DNA from: Thermoleophilales bacterium | GTDB taxonomy: Bacteria > Actinomycetota > Thermoleophilia > Solirubrobacterales > 70-9 | Assembly (NCBI GenBank): GCA_020636955.1 | Contig: JACJWY010000003.1 | Span: 1-64,000 of the forward strand | Direction of reading: 5' to 3' | DNA: 64,000 nucleotides | Part shown: one piece after another, positions 50,950 to 59,918 of the stretch | How positions within the stretch are numbered: the first letter of the stretch is position 1 | How the letters are laid out: each line of letters begins with the position of its first letter | The notes under the pieces: generated by a model | The model's input: only the letters and a program-made list of their open reading frames with translations | The model's database searches: none | What the model was told of the DNA's origin: nothing | Program-made: the position numbers and the translations under genes

Positions 50950-51561
50950 TCACTCTTCACCGGTTTCGCCGGAGGCGAGCTTCTCGACAAGTCTTTCGGT
51001 TTCACGGGCCGCGTCGTCGATCAGGCCATCGACCTCCGGACGGCTTTCGGAGAACTTTCCGAGGACATAGGCAGCAACCCTCTCCGGGTCGGTGGAATCC
51101 GGCCGGTCGACTCCGATCCGGACCCGCCAGAAGTCAGGTGAACCGAACCCCTGTTTCAGGCTCTTGATTCCGTTGTGACCGGCCGCGCCCCCGCCGAGCC
51201 TCGTCCGGATCTCCCCGAAGGGAAGGTCGATCTCGTCGTAGACCGCGATCACCTTCCCGAGCGGGATCTTCTTCGAGCCACGGGCCGGACCGGCCGACTT
51301 GCCGGACTCGTTCATGTAGGTGAGCGGGGTCATCAGTACGACCCTCGGACCGCCCGGCCTGATCCGCCCTTCGGTGATCCGGGCCCTGTATTTCTCCTTG
51401 GCCCGGGGCAGATCCCAGCGCTCGGCCAAAAGCGCCGCGACCATGAAGCCGGCGTTGTGGCGGCTGCGTTCGTACTCGCGCCCGGGGTTGCCGAGCCCGA
51501 CGATCAGGATCGGGCCATCGAACCCTTCGTCGGGGCCGCCGGCGCGACGCAGAAAAGACAG
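50950..51561 (-). CDS. pth: Peptidyl-tRNA hydrolase, apparent CTG start
   Basis: 203 residues if it begins at CTG 51559-51561. Between the rplY stop (TAG 51565-51567, in frame) and the first in-frame ATG (51444) there are 40 codons with no ATG, GTG or TTG, yet they encode the essential N-terminus: ILIVGLGNPGREYERSRHNA (catalytic His, substrate Asn). GAGGAG sits 6 nt before the CTG. Starting at 51444 would remove those residues. Rest: MTPLTYMNESGKSAG, VYDEIDLPFGEIRTRLGGGA, GHNGIKSLKQGFGSPDFWRV. It frees tRNA from dropped-off peptidyl-tRNA. Coupled to rplY. Confidence 0.9.
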   Translation of the reverse strand: MSFLRRAGGPDEGFDGPILIVGLGNPGREYERSRHNAGFMVAALLAERWDLPRAKEKYRARITEGRIRPGGPRVVLMTPLTYMNESGKSAGPARGSKKIPLGKVIAVYDEIDLPFGEIRTRLGGGAAGHNGIKSLKQGFGSPDFWRVRIGVDRPDSTDPERVAAYVLGKFSESRPEVDGLIDDAARETERLVEKLASGETGEE

Positions 51562-51564
51562 GGC

Positions 51565-52251
51565 CTACTCCTCGTCGGAGGATTCTTCGCCCGAGTCGCC
51601 TTCGCCCTCGGCTGCCCCTTCGCCTTCTTCGCCTTCGCCGACCACTTCGGGTTCGGCTTCGAGGTCCTCTTCCGGCTCCTCCTCGACCCGGGGAGGCGAG
51701 AGGGTGACGAGAGTAACTTCGGCGGGGTCGTCGGCGATCAGGGTTACGCCTTCCGGGGCGACGAGCTGCTCGAGAGTGAGCGTGTCGTTGATCTCCATTT
51801 CGGAGACGTCGAGGGTGATCGAGTCGGGAATGTCGGTCGGCAGCGCTTCCACGGTGACTTCGCGGGTGACATGTTCGAGCACACCACCCTGCTTGACGCC
51901 GGGGCTGACGTCATCGCCGGTCAGCTCGACCAGGACTTCAGCCTGGATCGCCTGGTTGAGGTCGACCTGCTGGAGGTCGAGATGCTGCAGGTCTCCGCGG
52001 ACCGGATGATGCTGCTGCTCCTTGACCACCACCGGGACCGTGTCGGAACCTTCGATATGGAGATCGAACAGCGCATGCCCTTCGCCGAGGATGACCCGGG
52101 CGTCACGGCTTTCGACCTGGAAGGAAATCGCGTCCTTGCCGTCCGAGTAGACCACTCCGGGAACCTTGCCGTCACGACGGAGGCGCTTGGAGGTTCGGGT
52201 GCCGAATTCGGTGCGGTTTGTGGCGTTAAGAGTTGCGCGCTTGGAAGACAT
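51565..52251 (-). CDS. rplY: 50S ribosomal protein L25, CTC-type
   Basis: 228 residues. N-terminal L25 domain binding 5S rRNA (MSSKRATLNATNRTEFGTRT, RLRRDGKVPGVVYSDGKDAI) and the C-terminal CTC extension (VVVKEQQHHPVRGDLQHLDL; LVELTGDDVSPGVKQGGVLE), ending in an acidic Glu/Gly/Ala tail (EEEPEEDLEAEPEVVGEG). Long L25 with an acidic tail is usual for actinobacteria. Order rplY, pth is the conserved pair; the stop lies 3 nt before the probable pth start. Confidence 0.95.
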   Translation of the reverse strand: MSSKRATLNATNRTEFGTRTSKRLRRDGKVPGVVYSDGKDAISFQVESRDARVILGEGHALFDLHIEGSDTVPVVVKEQQHHPVRGDLQHLDLQQVDLNQAIQAEVLVELTGDDVSPGVKQGGVLEHVTREVTVEALPTDIPDSITLDVSEMEINDTLTLEQLVAPEGVTLIADDPAEVTLVTLSPPRVEEEPEEDLEAEPEVVGEGEEGEGAAEGEGDSGEESSDEE

Positions 52252-52289
52252 TGGACAGAACAGAATAGGGAAAGTTCTACGCTTGAGGC

Positions 52290-53711
52290 ATGGCGGATGA
52301 TTCGAAGATTCCCAAGGGGCGACTCCGCCGCTCGGCCAAGCTGGGTTCGGCGATCGGATCCCAGGGTGCCAAGTACGCCGGAACCAAAGCTTCGAGCCTG
52401 TTTCGTGGCGGCGATTCCAGCCAGGAAAAGCTGGACGAAAGGCATGCCGAGACCGCGGCGAAAATGGTCGCGACGCTCGGCCAGATGAAAGGTGCGGCGA
52501 TGAAAATCGGCCAGTTCGCTTCCTTCATCGACATCGATTTCATTCCCGAGGAATACCGCGAGACCTATCAGGAGCAGCTGGCCCGGCTCAGAAACGACGC
52601 CCCTTCGATGCCCTGGGAGGACGTGGTCACGGTCCTCGAGGAGGAATACGACGGCGAACCGGTCGAGAGCCTCTTCGACTCGATCGACCACGAGGCATTC
52701 GCCGCCGCCTCGATCGGGCAGGTGCACCGGGGCCGGCTGATCGACGGCCGTGAGGTCGCGGTCAAGATCCAGTACCCGGGCATCGCCGAGGCGCTCGAGG
52801 CAGACCTCAAGAACGCAGGCATGCTGGTGAGGATGGCGCGGGCCCTGGCCCCTGGACTCGATGCCCGCGAGGTGACCCGGGAACTTCGCGACCGTGTCCT
52901 GGAGGAACTCGACTACGAGTACGAAGCGCAGAACCAGCGCTCCTTCGCCCGCGCGTACCGGGATCACCCCTTCATCTACGTGCCGGATGTGATCACCCGG
53001 CTGTCCCGTCGCCGGGTGCTGGTTACCGAATTCGTCGAAGGGATCAATTTCGACGAGATCCTCGAACTTGACCACGAACAGCGAAGCCGATTCGGGGAGA
53101 TCATCTTCCGCGGCAGCTTCGGCTCGATCTATCACCTTCAGCACTTCAACGCGGACCCTCACCCGGGCAATTACCTGCTGATGGAGGACGGCCGGGTGGC
53201 GTTCCTCGACTTCGGGATGACCAAGAAACTGGACCGGGAGCAGATCGAGCTCGACCAGCGGGCGGTCGACGCCGCGGTCCGCAACGATCCCGACGGACTG
53301 CGGGAGGCGCTCCACGACCTCGGCTTCGTGAAGAAGCCGTCGAAACTCGACGCCGAGCATCTGATGAACCACGTGATGTCGATCGGCGGCTGGTACATGG
53401 AGGATCGGGAGATCGAGATCGACGGGGACCGGGTGATGAAGGTGATCGAATCGACCCATGACCCCCGCTCGGAATATTTCGACCTGATGCGCCGCGAATC
53501 GATCCCGGCGGACGAGTTGATGGGCCGGAGGATGGAGTTCGGGGTGCTGGCTGTGCTCGGCCGGCTCCGGGCAAAGCGGAACTGGCACCGCATCATGCGC
53601 GAATGGGTTTATGCCGACCCGCCCTCGACCGATCTCGGCAGGGAGGAATGGGCCTATTTCGAGGAAAGAGGGGTATCGCAGGTCCCGGGCATCGCCGCCC
53701 CCACGGAGTAA
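52290..53711 (+). CDS. ABC1/UbiB-family atypical kinase
   Basis: 473 residues. Motifs of the ADCK/UbiB fold: KxGQ in GAAMKIGQFASFID (about residue 71), AAASIGQVHRG, VAVKIQYPG with ATP lysine, LEELDYEYEAQNQ, the catalytic-loop region NADPHPGNYLLM and metal-binding DFGM in VAFLDFGMTKKL. Family members act in isoprenoid quinone biosynthesis and lipid homeostasis at the membrane, some as ATPases. Divergent from rplY (38 bp) and followed 9 bp later by a DUF6159 membrane gene. Confidence 0.9.
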   Translation: MADDSKIPKGRLRRSAKLGSAIGSQGAKYAGTKASSLFRGGDSSQEKLDERHAETAAKMVATLGQMKGAAMKIGQFASFIDIDFIPEEYRETYQEQLARLRNDAPSMPWEDVVTVLEEEYDGEPVESLFDSIDHEAFAAASIGQVHRGRLIDGREVAVKIQYPGIAEALEADLKNAGMLVRMARALAPGLDAREVTRELRDRVLEELDYEYEAQNQRSFARAYRDHPFIYVPDVITRLSRRRVLVTEFVEGINFDEILELDHEQRSRFGEIIFRGSFGSIYHLQHFNADPHPGNYLLMEDGRVAFLDFGMTKKLDREQIELDQRAVDAAVRNDPDGLREALHDLGFVKKPSKLDAEHLMNHVMSIGGWYMEDREIEIDGDRVMKVIESTHDPRSEYFDLMRRESIPADELMGRRMEFGVLAVLGRLRAKRNWHRIMREWVYADPPSTDLGREEWAYFEERGVSQVPGIAAPTE

Positions 53712-53720
53712 TCTCAGGGC

Positions 53721-54569
53721 ATGAAGCGGATCAAGGCAGGCTGGCAGTTGACCAAGAAGAGCTGGCGGGTCCTCTCGGACTCGCCCGGGCTGGTGCGTTT
53801 CCCCCTGATCGGCGGGCTGCTCGCAACGCTGATCGCGATCGTGCTGATCGGCCCGGGCCTTTACCTGGTCGAGGACGACATGCCGGCCCTCGGTGCCGCC
53901 ATGGTCGCGGTCGGTGCCTACCTCTGTGCCTTCGTGACCTACTACTTCGCAGTCGGACTCGCCCACAATGCGGACCGGCAGATGCATGGCGAATCCCCCG
54001 ATTTCAGTGACGGCATGGCGCTCGCGTCCAGCCGCATGGGCGCCGTTGCCGGCTGGGCTTTCGTGGCCACCGTGGTGATGACGATCATCCGGGCGATCCA
54101 GGAGCGATTCGGCATCGCCGGTGCGATCATCGGCGGACTCGCCGGCGCGGCCTGGGGCATCCTCACTTTCCTCGCTGTACCGGTCATCGCCCTGGAGGGC
54201 ACCGGGCCGATCGAGACGATCAAGCGTTGCGCCCACCTGGTCAAGAGCCGTTGGGGCGAGCAGATCGCCGGAACGATCGCGATCGGCGGCATCGTCTTCC
54301 TGATCGGCTTCCTGCCGGCCATCCTCTTCGTCGTCGCCGGAATCGCCCTCTGGACCACATCGGGTGTCGGCGGAGCGATCCTGATCGTTGTCGGGGCGGT
54401 GATCCTGGTCATCGCGATGCTCATCCAGCAGTCGCTGGCCACCATTTTCGGGGTCGCCCTCTACCGGTACGTGGCCGGTCAGGAAGCGGTCGGCGGCTTC
54501 ACCGAGGAAGAACTTCAGAGCGCCGTCCGGCTCAAGCGGGGCGCCACCCCGGCAGCCGGTTCGATCTAG
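53721..54569 (+). CDS. DUF6159 family membrane protein
   Basis: 282 residues, about six helices. Characteristic start MKRIKAGWQLTKKSWRVLSD, then FPLIGGLLATLIAIVLIG, AYLCAFVTYYFAVGLAHNAD, AVPVIALEGTGPIETIKRCA, LVKSRWGEQIAGTIAIGG, and ATIFGVALYRYVAGQEAVGG. The cytoplasmic ends carry basic patches. Function unknown. It lies 9 bp after the ABC1 kinase and is probably co-transcribed, suggesting joint work in membrane lipid handling (inferred). Confidence 0.85.
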   Translation: MKRIKAGWQLTKKSWRVLSDSPGLVRFPLIGGLLATLIAIVLIGPGLYLVEDDMPALGAAMVAVGAYLCAFVTYYFAVGLAHNADRQMHGESPDFSDGMALASSRMGAVAGWAFVATVVMTIIRAIQERFGIAGAIIGGLAGAAWGILTFLAVPVIALEGTGPIETIKRCAHLVKSRWGEQIAGTIAIGGIVFLIGFLPAILFVVAGIALWTTSGVGGAILIVVGAVILVIAMLIQQSLATIFGVALYRYVAGQEAVGGFTEEELQSAVRLKRGATPAAGSI

Positions 54570-54605
54570 ACCCAACCGGGCTTCGCGACCCGGTCGACCT
54601 GGCTC

Positions 54606-54644
54606 GGTTCAATTTACGGGGATATAGCGCCTGTAATTTGAACC
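54606..54644. terminator. Imperfect hairpin between convergent DUF6159 and GDPD genes
   Basis: Arms GGTTCAATTTACGGG and CCTGTAATTTGAACC pair except at two positions, with 9 nt between. It is AT-richer than its surroundings and overlaps the GDPD stop. Likely bidirectional terminator. Confidence 0.5.
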
Positions 54645-55399
54645 TAGCCGGCCGGGTTCAGCAGACGGGGATCGTTCGAGCAGATCCCGTCGACTCCGAG
54701 CCCGGCCAGCGACTCGACCCGCTTCGGGTCATCCACGGTCCATACATAGAGCTTCTTGCCGGCGTCGTGGACCGTTTCCACGAGGCGCGGGGTAACCACC
54801 CCGAAAAACGCCCAGACCGAATCGACCTCCAGCTCCGACAGACCACGCCGGACCTGGCCGGGCATCCTCACCCGCACCGAGGCCAGGCCCATCGCCAGGG
54901 CGGGCCGGATCACCTTCGGCATCCCCAGCCAGTCCCTGGTCACCTTGGGCACGGTCCAGCCGAGGCTGAGTCCGGCCACGATCTCGTCCTGCCGCTTCAG
55001 CTCCGCGAGCTCTTTCAGAGCAGAGAGCTCCATCGTGGAGATCGAGGTGCGCTCGATCAGTCGATGTCGACGCAGCGCGTCGAACACCTCGTAGTCCCGG
55101 CCGGGTAGCTTGATGTCCAGGTTGATCCGGACCTGATCCAGCGGTGGTCTGGCGAAAGCGTCGAGCGCAGCTTCGAGGGTCAGCCTCTCCCCCTTCTCAT
55201 CCGCTTCCGCCGCCGCATGCCAGTCGTGGGCCACCACAAGTTCGCTCCGCCTGTTTTTCGGAATCGAGGGATGACCGTCCTCGGTCCAGAGCGCATCGAA
55301 CTCGATCACGTCCACCCCGATTTCGACCGCCTTTTCGAAGGAGGCGAGCGTATTACCGGGCACAAGGGCGTCGGCTCCTTTGTGACCTATTCTCAGCAT
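54644..55399 (-). CDS. Glycerophosphodiester phosphodiesterase-like protein
   Basis: 251 residues of the GDPD TIM barrel. Motifs: LRIGHKGADALVPGNTLASF, VIEFDALWTEDG, LVVAHDWHAAAE, QVRINLDIKLPGRDYEVFDA, and C-terminal YVWTVDDPKRVESLAGLGVD. In classical GDPDs the first motif has HRG and PENT, and both the Arg and the Glu help bind metal and phosphate. Here they are Lys and Gly. The general-acid His of HD is present. Activity on glycerophosphodiesters is likely but altered specificity is possible. No signal peptide, so cytoplasmic. Confidence 0.85.
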   Translation of the reverse strand: MLRIGHKGADALVPGNTLASFEKAVEIGVDVIEFDALWTEDGHPSIPKNRRSELVVAHDWHAAAEADEKGERLTLEAALDAFARPPLDQVRINLDIKLPGRDYEVFDALRRHRLIERTSISTMELSALKELAELKRQDEIVAGLSLGWTVPKVTRDWLGMPKVIRPALAMGLASVRVRMPGQVRRGLSELEVDSVWAFFGVVTPRLVETVHDAGKKLYVWTVDDPKRVESLAGLGVDGICSNDPRLLNPAG

Positions 55400-55452
55400 C
55401 CTCCAAACCCTACGAAACCGAGATCAACTCACGGTGAAAAACCGGGGCGGGT

Positions 55453-57348
55453 TCAGGAGCCGATCTGTTCGGAATCAAGCAGCCGGGCGGCGTTGACCAA
55501 CCGCTCCACACTCTCGACATCGCGGACCGCGCCAGTGTCGGCCGAGGTCGCCATCATCGCGTAGGCGCGAAGGGCGGGCGAGACGACCCGGTCGCGGTCG
55601 ACCGGCTGGTAACCACCGGAGGACTCGATTGCCTCGCGGCGGGCGGCGAGAGCCTCGTCGTCGACTTCGAGGGAAATCGTGCGGTTCGGAATGTCGATCA
55701 GGATCTCGTCGCCGGTCTCGACCAGGGCGATCGCACCGCCGGCCGCGGCTTCGGGCGAGACGTGGCCGATCGAGAGTCCCGAGGTTCCGCCCGAGAAACG
55801 TCCGTCGGTCAGCAGGGCACATTCCTTGCCGAGCCCGAGCCCTTTCAGGTATGAGGTCGGGTAGAGCATTTCCTGCATCCCGGGACCCCCGCGCGGTCCC
55901 TCGTAGCGGATCACGACCACATCGCCGGACTTGACCCGGCCGCTCAGAATCGCGTCCACGGCGTCGTCCTGTGATTCGACCACGAAGGCCGGGCCGCTGA
56001 ACCTGAGGATCGACTCGTCGACCCCGGCGGTCTTGACCACGCAGCCGCGTTCGGCGATGTTTCCGTAGAGGATCGCCAGTCCGCCATCTTCGGAGTAGGC
56101 ATGTTCGACGTCGTGAATGCAGCCCTCGGCCGCGTCGACGTCAAGCGACTCCCACCTTTCGGATTGCGAGAAGGCCTGCGCGGACCGCTTGCAGCCGGGC
56201 GCAGCGTGGAAGAGTTCGACGGCGACCTCGGAGGGTTTCGGCCCGCGGATGTCCCAGCTGCCCAGCCAGGTGTCCATGTCCTTCGAGTGGACGGTGTGGA
56301 CCTCCTCGTTGAGCAGCCCGCCGCGGCGGAGCTCGCCGAGGATTGCGGGGATGCCGCCGGCCCGGTGAACGTCCTCCATCAGGAAATGGCCGTTGGGGGC
56401 CACCTTGCAGATGCATGGCACCCGCTTCGAGAGTTCGTCAATGTCGGACATCTCGAAGTCCACTTCGGCTTCACGCGCGGCGGCCAGCAGGTGAAGCACC
56501 GTGTTGGTCGATCCGCCCATCGCGATGTCCAGAGTCATCGCGTTTTCGAAAGCGTCCCGGGTCGCAACCGACCTTGGCAGGACCGAATGGTCGTCTTCCC
56601 CGTAGAAGAGGTTGGCGATCTCGACCGCCCGGCGCCCGGCCGCCTCGTAGAGGTCCTTGCGGGCGGTGTGGGTGGCCAGGGTGGAACCGTTGCCGGGCAG
56701 CGAAAGTCCCAGTGCCTCGGTCAGGCAGTTCATCGAATTGGCTGTGAACATGCCCGAGCAGGATCCGCAGGTCGGGCAGGCGTTCTCTTCGATGATCGCG
56801 ATGTCCTCGTCGGAGACCTCATCGGCCACCGCGTCGGCGATCGCCGAGATCAGGTTGACCCGCTTGCGGACGGTGCCGTCGACCAGGGTCGCCTCGCCTC
56901 CTTCCATCGGGCCACCGGAGACGAAGACAGTCGGGATGTTGAGCCTGAGTGCCGCGTTCAGCATGCCCGGGGTGATCTTGTCGCAGTTCGAAATGCAGAC
57001 CATCGCGTCGGCGCAATGGGCGTTGACCATGTACTCGACGCTGTCCGAGATCAGGTCCCTTGAGGGCAGCGAGTAGAGCATTCCGCCGTGACCCATCGCG
57101 ATGCCGTCGTCAACCGCGATCGTGTTGAACTCGAGCGGCACCCCGCCGGCCTCCTTGATCGCCGCGGAGACGACCTCGCCGACCGGCTTCAGGTGGGTGT
57201 GGCCGGGCACGAACTGGGTGTAGGAGTTGGCCACCGCCACGATCGGCTTGCCGAAGTCCTCCCGGGCCACCCCGGAAGCGCGCAAAAGCGCCCGGGCCCC
57301 GGCCATGTTGCGTCCATGGGTAACGGTCTTCGATCTCAACGCAGGCAT
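55453..57348 (-). CDS. ilvD: Dihydroxy-acid dehydratase
   Basis: 631 residues, the longer (about 615) IlvD form. Motifs: CISNCDKITPGMLNA (iron-sulfur Cys), ENACPTCGSCSGMFTANSMN, LPGNGSTLATH, and C-terminal DGRFSGGTSGLSIGHVSPEA. It dehydrates dihydroxy-isovalerate and -methylvalerate to the keto acids in valine and isoleucine synthesis, with a [4Fe-4S] or [2Fe-2S] cluster. I found no leader peptide or T-box in the 105-bp upstream gap. Between GDPD and prs. Confidence 0.96.
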   Translation of the reverse strand: MPALRSKTVTHGRNMAGARALLRASGVAREDFGKPIVAVANSYTQFVPGHTHLKPVGEVVSAAIKEAGGVPLEFNTIAVDDGIAMGHGGMLYSLPSRDLISDSVEYMVNAHCADAMVCISNCDKITPGMLNAALRLNIPTVFVSGGPMEGGEATLVDGTVRKRVNLISAIADAVADEVSDEDIAIIEENACPTCGSCSGMFTANSMNCLTEALGLSLPGNGSTLATHTARKDLYEAAGRRAVEIANLFYGEDDHSVLPRSVATRDAFENAMTLDIAMGGSTNTVLHLLAAAREAEVDFEMSDIDELSKRVPCICKVAPNGHFLMEDVHRAGGIPAILGELRRGGLLNEEVHTVHSKDMDTWLGSWDIRGPKPSEVAVELFHAAPGCKRSAQAFSQSERWESLDVDAAEGCIHDVEHAYSEDGGLAILYGNIAERGCVVKTAGVDESILRFSGPAFVVESQDDAVDAILSGRVKSGDVVVIRYEGPRGGPGMQEMLYPTSYLKGLGLGKECALLTDGRFSGGTSGLSIGHVSPEAAAGGAIALVETGDEILIDIPNRTISLEVDDEALAARREAIESSGGYQPVDRDRVVSPALRAYAMMATSADTGAVRDVESVERLVNAARLLDSEQIGS

Positions 57349-57423
57349 GGTTCGGAGATTACTTCAGCCAGAGCTCCGCCCAACCATCAGCTAATTCGAA
57401 TGGGCGGGCGGGTTCAACGGGGA

Positions 57424-57443
57424 GGGCGGGTCGGATCCCGCCC
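57424..57443 (-). terminator. Terminator hairpin downstream of prs
   Basis: Perfect 7-bp arms GGGCGGG and CCCGCCC with loop TCGGAT, 10 nt after the prs stop. No T-run, so a weak or Rho-aided terminator. Confidence 0.4.
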
Positions 57444-57452
57444 GACTTGCAG

Positions 57453-58478
57453 TTAGAAGAGTTGGTTTTCGCCGGCGAAGATCTCGGAGACCGAGTCGTC
57501 GGTGAAGATGCGGCGGATCGAGTCGGCGAGGGTTCCAGCCGTGCTGAGCACATGGATGTTGTCCGGAGCGCCGGGCCGGAGCGGGATCGTGTCGGTGACG
57601 ACGATCTTCTCGATCTGGGAGTTCTCGTAGGCCAGCCGCTCGAAGGCGGGACCGCTGAATACGCCGTGGGTGGCGCAGGCGATGACGCGCGCGGCGCCCT
57701 CGTCGAGCACGGTCTTGGCCGCGGCGCAGAGGGTCCCGGCGGTGTCGATCATGTCGTCGACGAGCACCGCGGTCTTGCCCTTGACATCACCGACGACGTA
57801 GCCGATCTCGGCGACCTGCTGGGCGGGGCGCTCCTTCTCCATGACCGCCCAGTGGGTCCCGACCTTGCGGGCGAAGTTGCGGGCGACCTTGACGCGGCCG
57901 GCATCGGGACTGACGATCACGAGCTCCTCGTCGAAATGCTGGTCGATGAACCACTGGGTGAGCATCGGCATCGCGGTCATGTGGTCGACCGGGACCTCGA
58001 AGAAGCCCTGGACCTGCCCGGCGTGGAGGTCCATGGTGAGGACGCGGTCGGTGCCGATCGCCTCGAGGGCCTTGGCGACGACTCGGGCCGAGATCGGCTC
58101 GCGCGGTAGCGACTTCTTGTCCTGACGGGCGTAGCCGTACCAGGGCATGACGGCGATGATCCGGTGCGCGGAGGCTCCCTGCGCGGCGTCGATCATGCAC
58201 ATCAGCTCCATCAGCGCGTCGTTGGGTGTCATCCCCGCCTTGGCGTTGGCGGCCGTCGACTGGACGAGGAAAACGTCGGCGCCGCGGATCGACTCCTCGT
58301 AGCGGCCGTAGATCTCGCCGTCGGAGAAGGTTTTCAGGGTTACGTCACCAACCGAGAGGGAGAGCTTGCCGGCGATCTTCGCGGCGAGATCCTGCGAGGA
58401 GCGGCCACCGAAGACCATCGCACGCTTGGAATAGTCGTGCGGAATCGTGGTGGCTGCTGAGTTCTCGGTAATGGTCAC
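57453..58478 (-). CDS. prs: Ribose-phosphate pyrophosphokinase
   Basis: 341 residues from GTG 58478. Motifs: KTFSDGEIYGRYEESIRGAD, ANDALMELMCMIDAAQGA-like region (TPNDALMELMCMIDAAQGAS), MPWYGYARQDKKSLPREPIS and the PRPP-binding loop VLVDDMIDTAGTLCAA. It makes PRPP from ribose-5-phosphate and ATP. The start overlaps the glmU stop as GTGA (4 nt), so translation is coupled, the conserved glmU-prs pair of actinobacteria. Confidence 0.95.
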   Translation of the reverse strand: MTITENSAATTIPHDYSKRAMVFGGRSSQDLAAKIAGKLSLSVGDVTLKTFSDGEIYGRYEESIRGADVFLVQSTAANAKAGMTPNDALMELMCMIDAAQGASAHRIIAVMPWYGYARQDKKSLPREPISARVVAKALEAIGTDRVLTMDLHAGQVQGFFEVPVDHMTAMPMLTQWFIDQHFDEELVIVSPDAGRVKVARNFARKVGTHWAVMEKERPAQQVAEIGYVVGDVKGKTAVLVDDMIDTAGTLCAAAKTVLDEGAARVIACATHGVFSGPAFERLAYENSQIEKIVVTDTIPLRPGAPDNIHVLSTAGTLADSIRRIFTDDSVSEIFAGENQLF

Positions 58479-59887
58479 TGACTGCTTTCCCCTTCGTTTT
58501 TCCGGGCGGCGAGCCGCTCCGCATAATCATCAACGTTTCGCTGGTCGTTTTCGCTGACCGAGAGCGCACCGGGCGGAATGTTGTCGCGGATCACCGCGCC
58601 GGCGCCAGTGTACGCGCCATCGCCGACTTCCACCGGTGCCACCAGCATCGTGTCGACCCCGATCTTCACGTCGGAGCCGATCTTCGTGCGGTGCTTCTTC
58701 TGACCGTCGTAGTTGGCGGTGATCGTCCCGGCGCCGAGATTGGTGTTCTGGCCGATCTCCGTATCGCCGACATAGGAAAGGTGAGGCACCTTTGAGCCTG
58801 AACCGACGGTCGAGTTCTTGATTTCAACGAAGGTGCCGGCCTTTGCCCCGTCCTCGAGTTTCGCTCCCGGCCGCAGATACGCGAACGGCCCGACCGAACA
58901 GCCTTCGGCCAGCTCGCAGAGGTTCAGATAGGACTGAATCACCTGGCAGCCGTTGCCGATCCCCGAATCGATGACCGTTGAATGCGGACCGACGGTCGTC
59001 CCTTCACCGACCTCGGTTGCGCCCCGAAGCGATGTTCCCGGTTCGATCCGTGCGTCCTGGCCGATCGTCACTCCGGCATCGATCCAGGTGGTGGCCGGGT
59101 CGACGATTGTCACCCCGTCAAGCATGTGTTGCCGGAGAATGCGCCTTCGCGCCTCGGTTTCGACCACCGCGAGATCGGCCCGGTTATTGATGCCGAGGTT
59201 GATCGCCGGATCCTTCGAAACATGTGCGGTGACCAGTTCGCCGCGTGAACGCATCACCCCAATCACGTCGGTCAGGTAGTACTCGCCCTGGGCGTTGTCG
59301 GCAGACAGTTCGCCCAGGGCCGAAGCGAGGGATCCGCCATCGAAGACATAGGTCCCGGAATTGATTTCGCGGATCGCCAGTTCCTCACGGGTGGCGTCAC
59401 CCTCCGCTTTCGCTTCCACGATCTTGCGGATTGTCCCGTCGCCGCCACGGACTATCCGGCCATAGGAACCCGGGTCGTCGAGGATCGCAGTCATCACCGT
59501 GGCCGAGGCGCCACTTTCCTCCTGGGAGGCGAGCAGCCCGGTGATCACGTCGGCCGAAATAAGCGGCACATCACCGGAGAGCACCAGGACCCGGGGCGAA
59601 TGCTCAACGATGGTGAGGGCGGAGCGAACCGCGCCGCCGGTTCCGTTCGATTCGGTCTGCTCGACCGTTTCCACGCCGTCCGGAAGCGCGCCCGAAAGGT
59701 CTCTTTCCGGAGAGACGATCACCGCCACCCGGTCAGCACCCGCATCCCGGGCAGCCAGAACCGGCCAGGCGATCATCGGCCGTCCACAGACCGGGTGCAG
59801 CACCTTGGGCAGGGCGGACCGCATGCGGGTGCCCTGACCGGCCGCCATGATCAGCGCTGTTACGGGAGGCCCAGTCACAGCGGGCAT
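58475..59887 (-). CDS. glmU: Bifunctional UDP-GlcNAc pyrophosphorylase / glucosamine-1-phosphate acetyltransferase
   Basis: 470 residues. N-terminal pyrophosphorylase: LIMAAGQGTRMRSALPKVLH (GxGxRMxxxxPK), VLVLSGDVPLISADVITGLL, INSGTYVFDGGSL. The C-terminal left-handed helix has hexapeptide repeats (ATTWIDAGVTIGQDARIEPG; VGSGSKVPHLSYVGDTEIGQ, GAGTITANYDGQKKHRT). It forms UDP-GlcNAc for peptidoglycan. Coupled to prs. Confidence 0.96.
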   Translation of the reverse strand: MPAVTGPPVTALIMAAGQGTRMRSALPKVLHPVCGRPMIAWPVLAARDAGADRVAVIVSPERDLSGALPDGVETVEQTESNGTGGAVRSALTIVEHSPRVLVLSGDVPLISADVITGLLASQEESGASATVMTAILDDPGSYGRIVRGGDGTIRKIVEAKAEGDATREELAIREINSGTYVFDGGSLASALGELSADNAQGEYYLTDVIGVMRSRGELVTAHVSKDPAINLGINNRADLAVVETEARRRILRQHMLDGVTIVDPATTWIDAGVTIGQDARIEPGTSLRGATEVGEGTTVGPHSTVIDSGIGNGCQVIQSYLNLCELAEGCSVGPFAYLRPGAKLEDGAKAGTFVEIKNSTVGSGSKVPHLSYVGDTEIGQNTNLGAGTITANYDGQKKHRTKIGSDVKIGVDTMLVAPVEVGDGAYTGAGAVIRDNIPPGALSVSENDQRNVDDYAERLAARKNEGESSQ

Positions 59888-59918
59888 TGTAGAGAGAAGG
59901 CCCGGGTCGGCCCCGGAA

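Noticed and set aside
51921..54575. Minus-strand frame of 884 codons across rplY, ABC1 kinase and DUF6159
   Set aside because: Covers two conserved plus-strand genes; content is Asp/His/Arg-rich with no motif. A mirror of GC-rich coding.
57349..57452. Possible leader peptide or T-box before ilvD
   Set aside because: No Leu/Val/Ile codon run, no specifier-like structure or T-box sequence was seen in this 104-bp gap.
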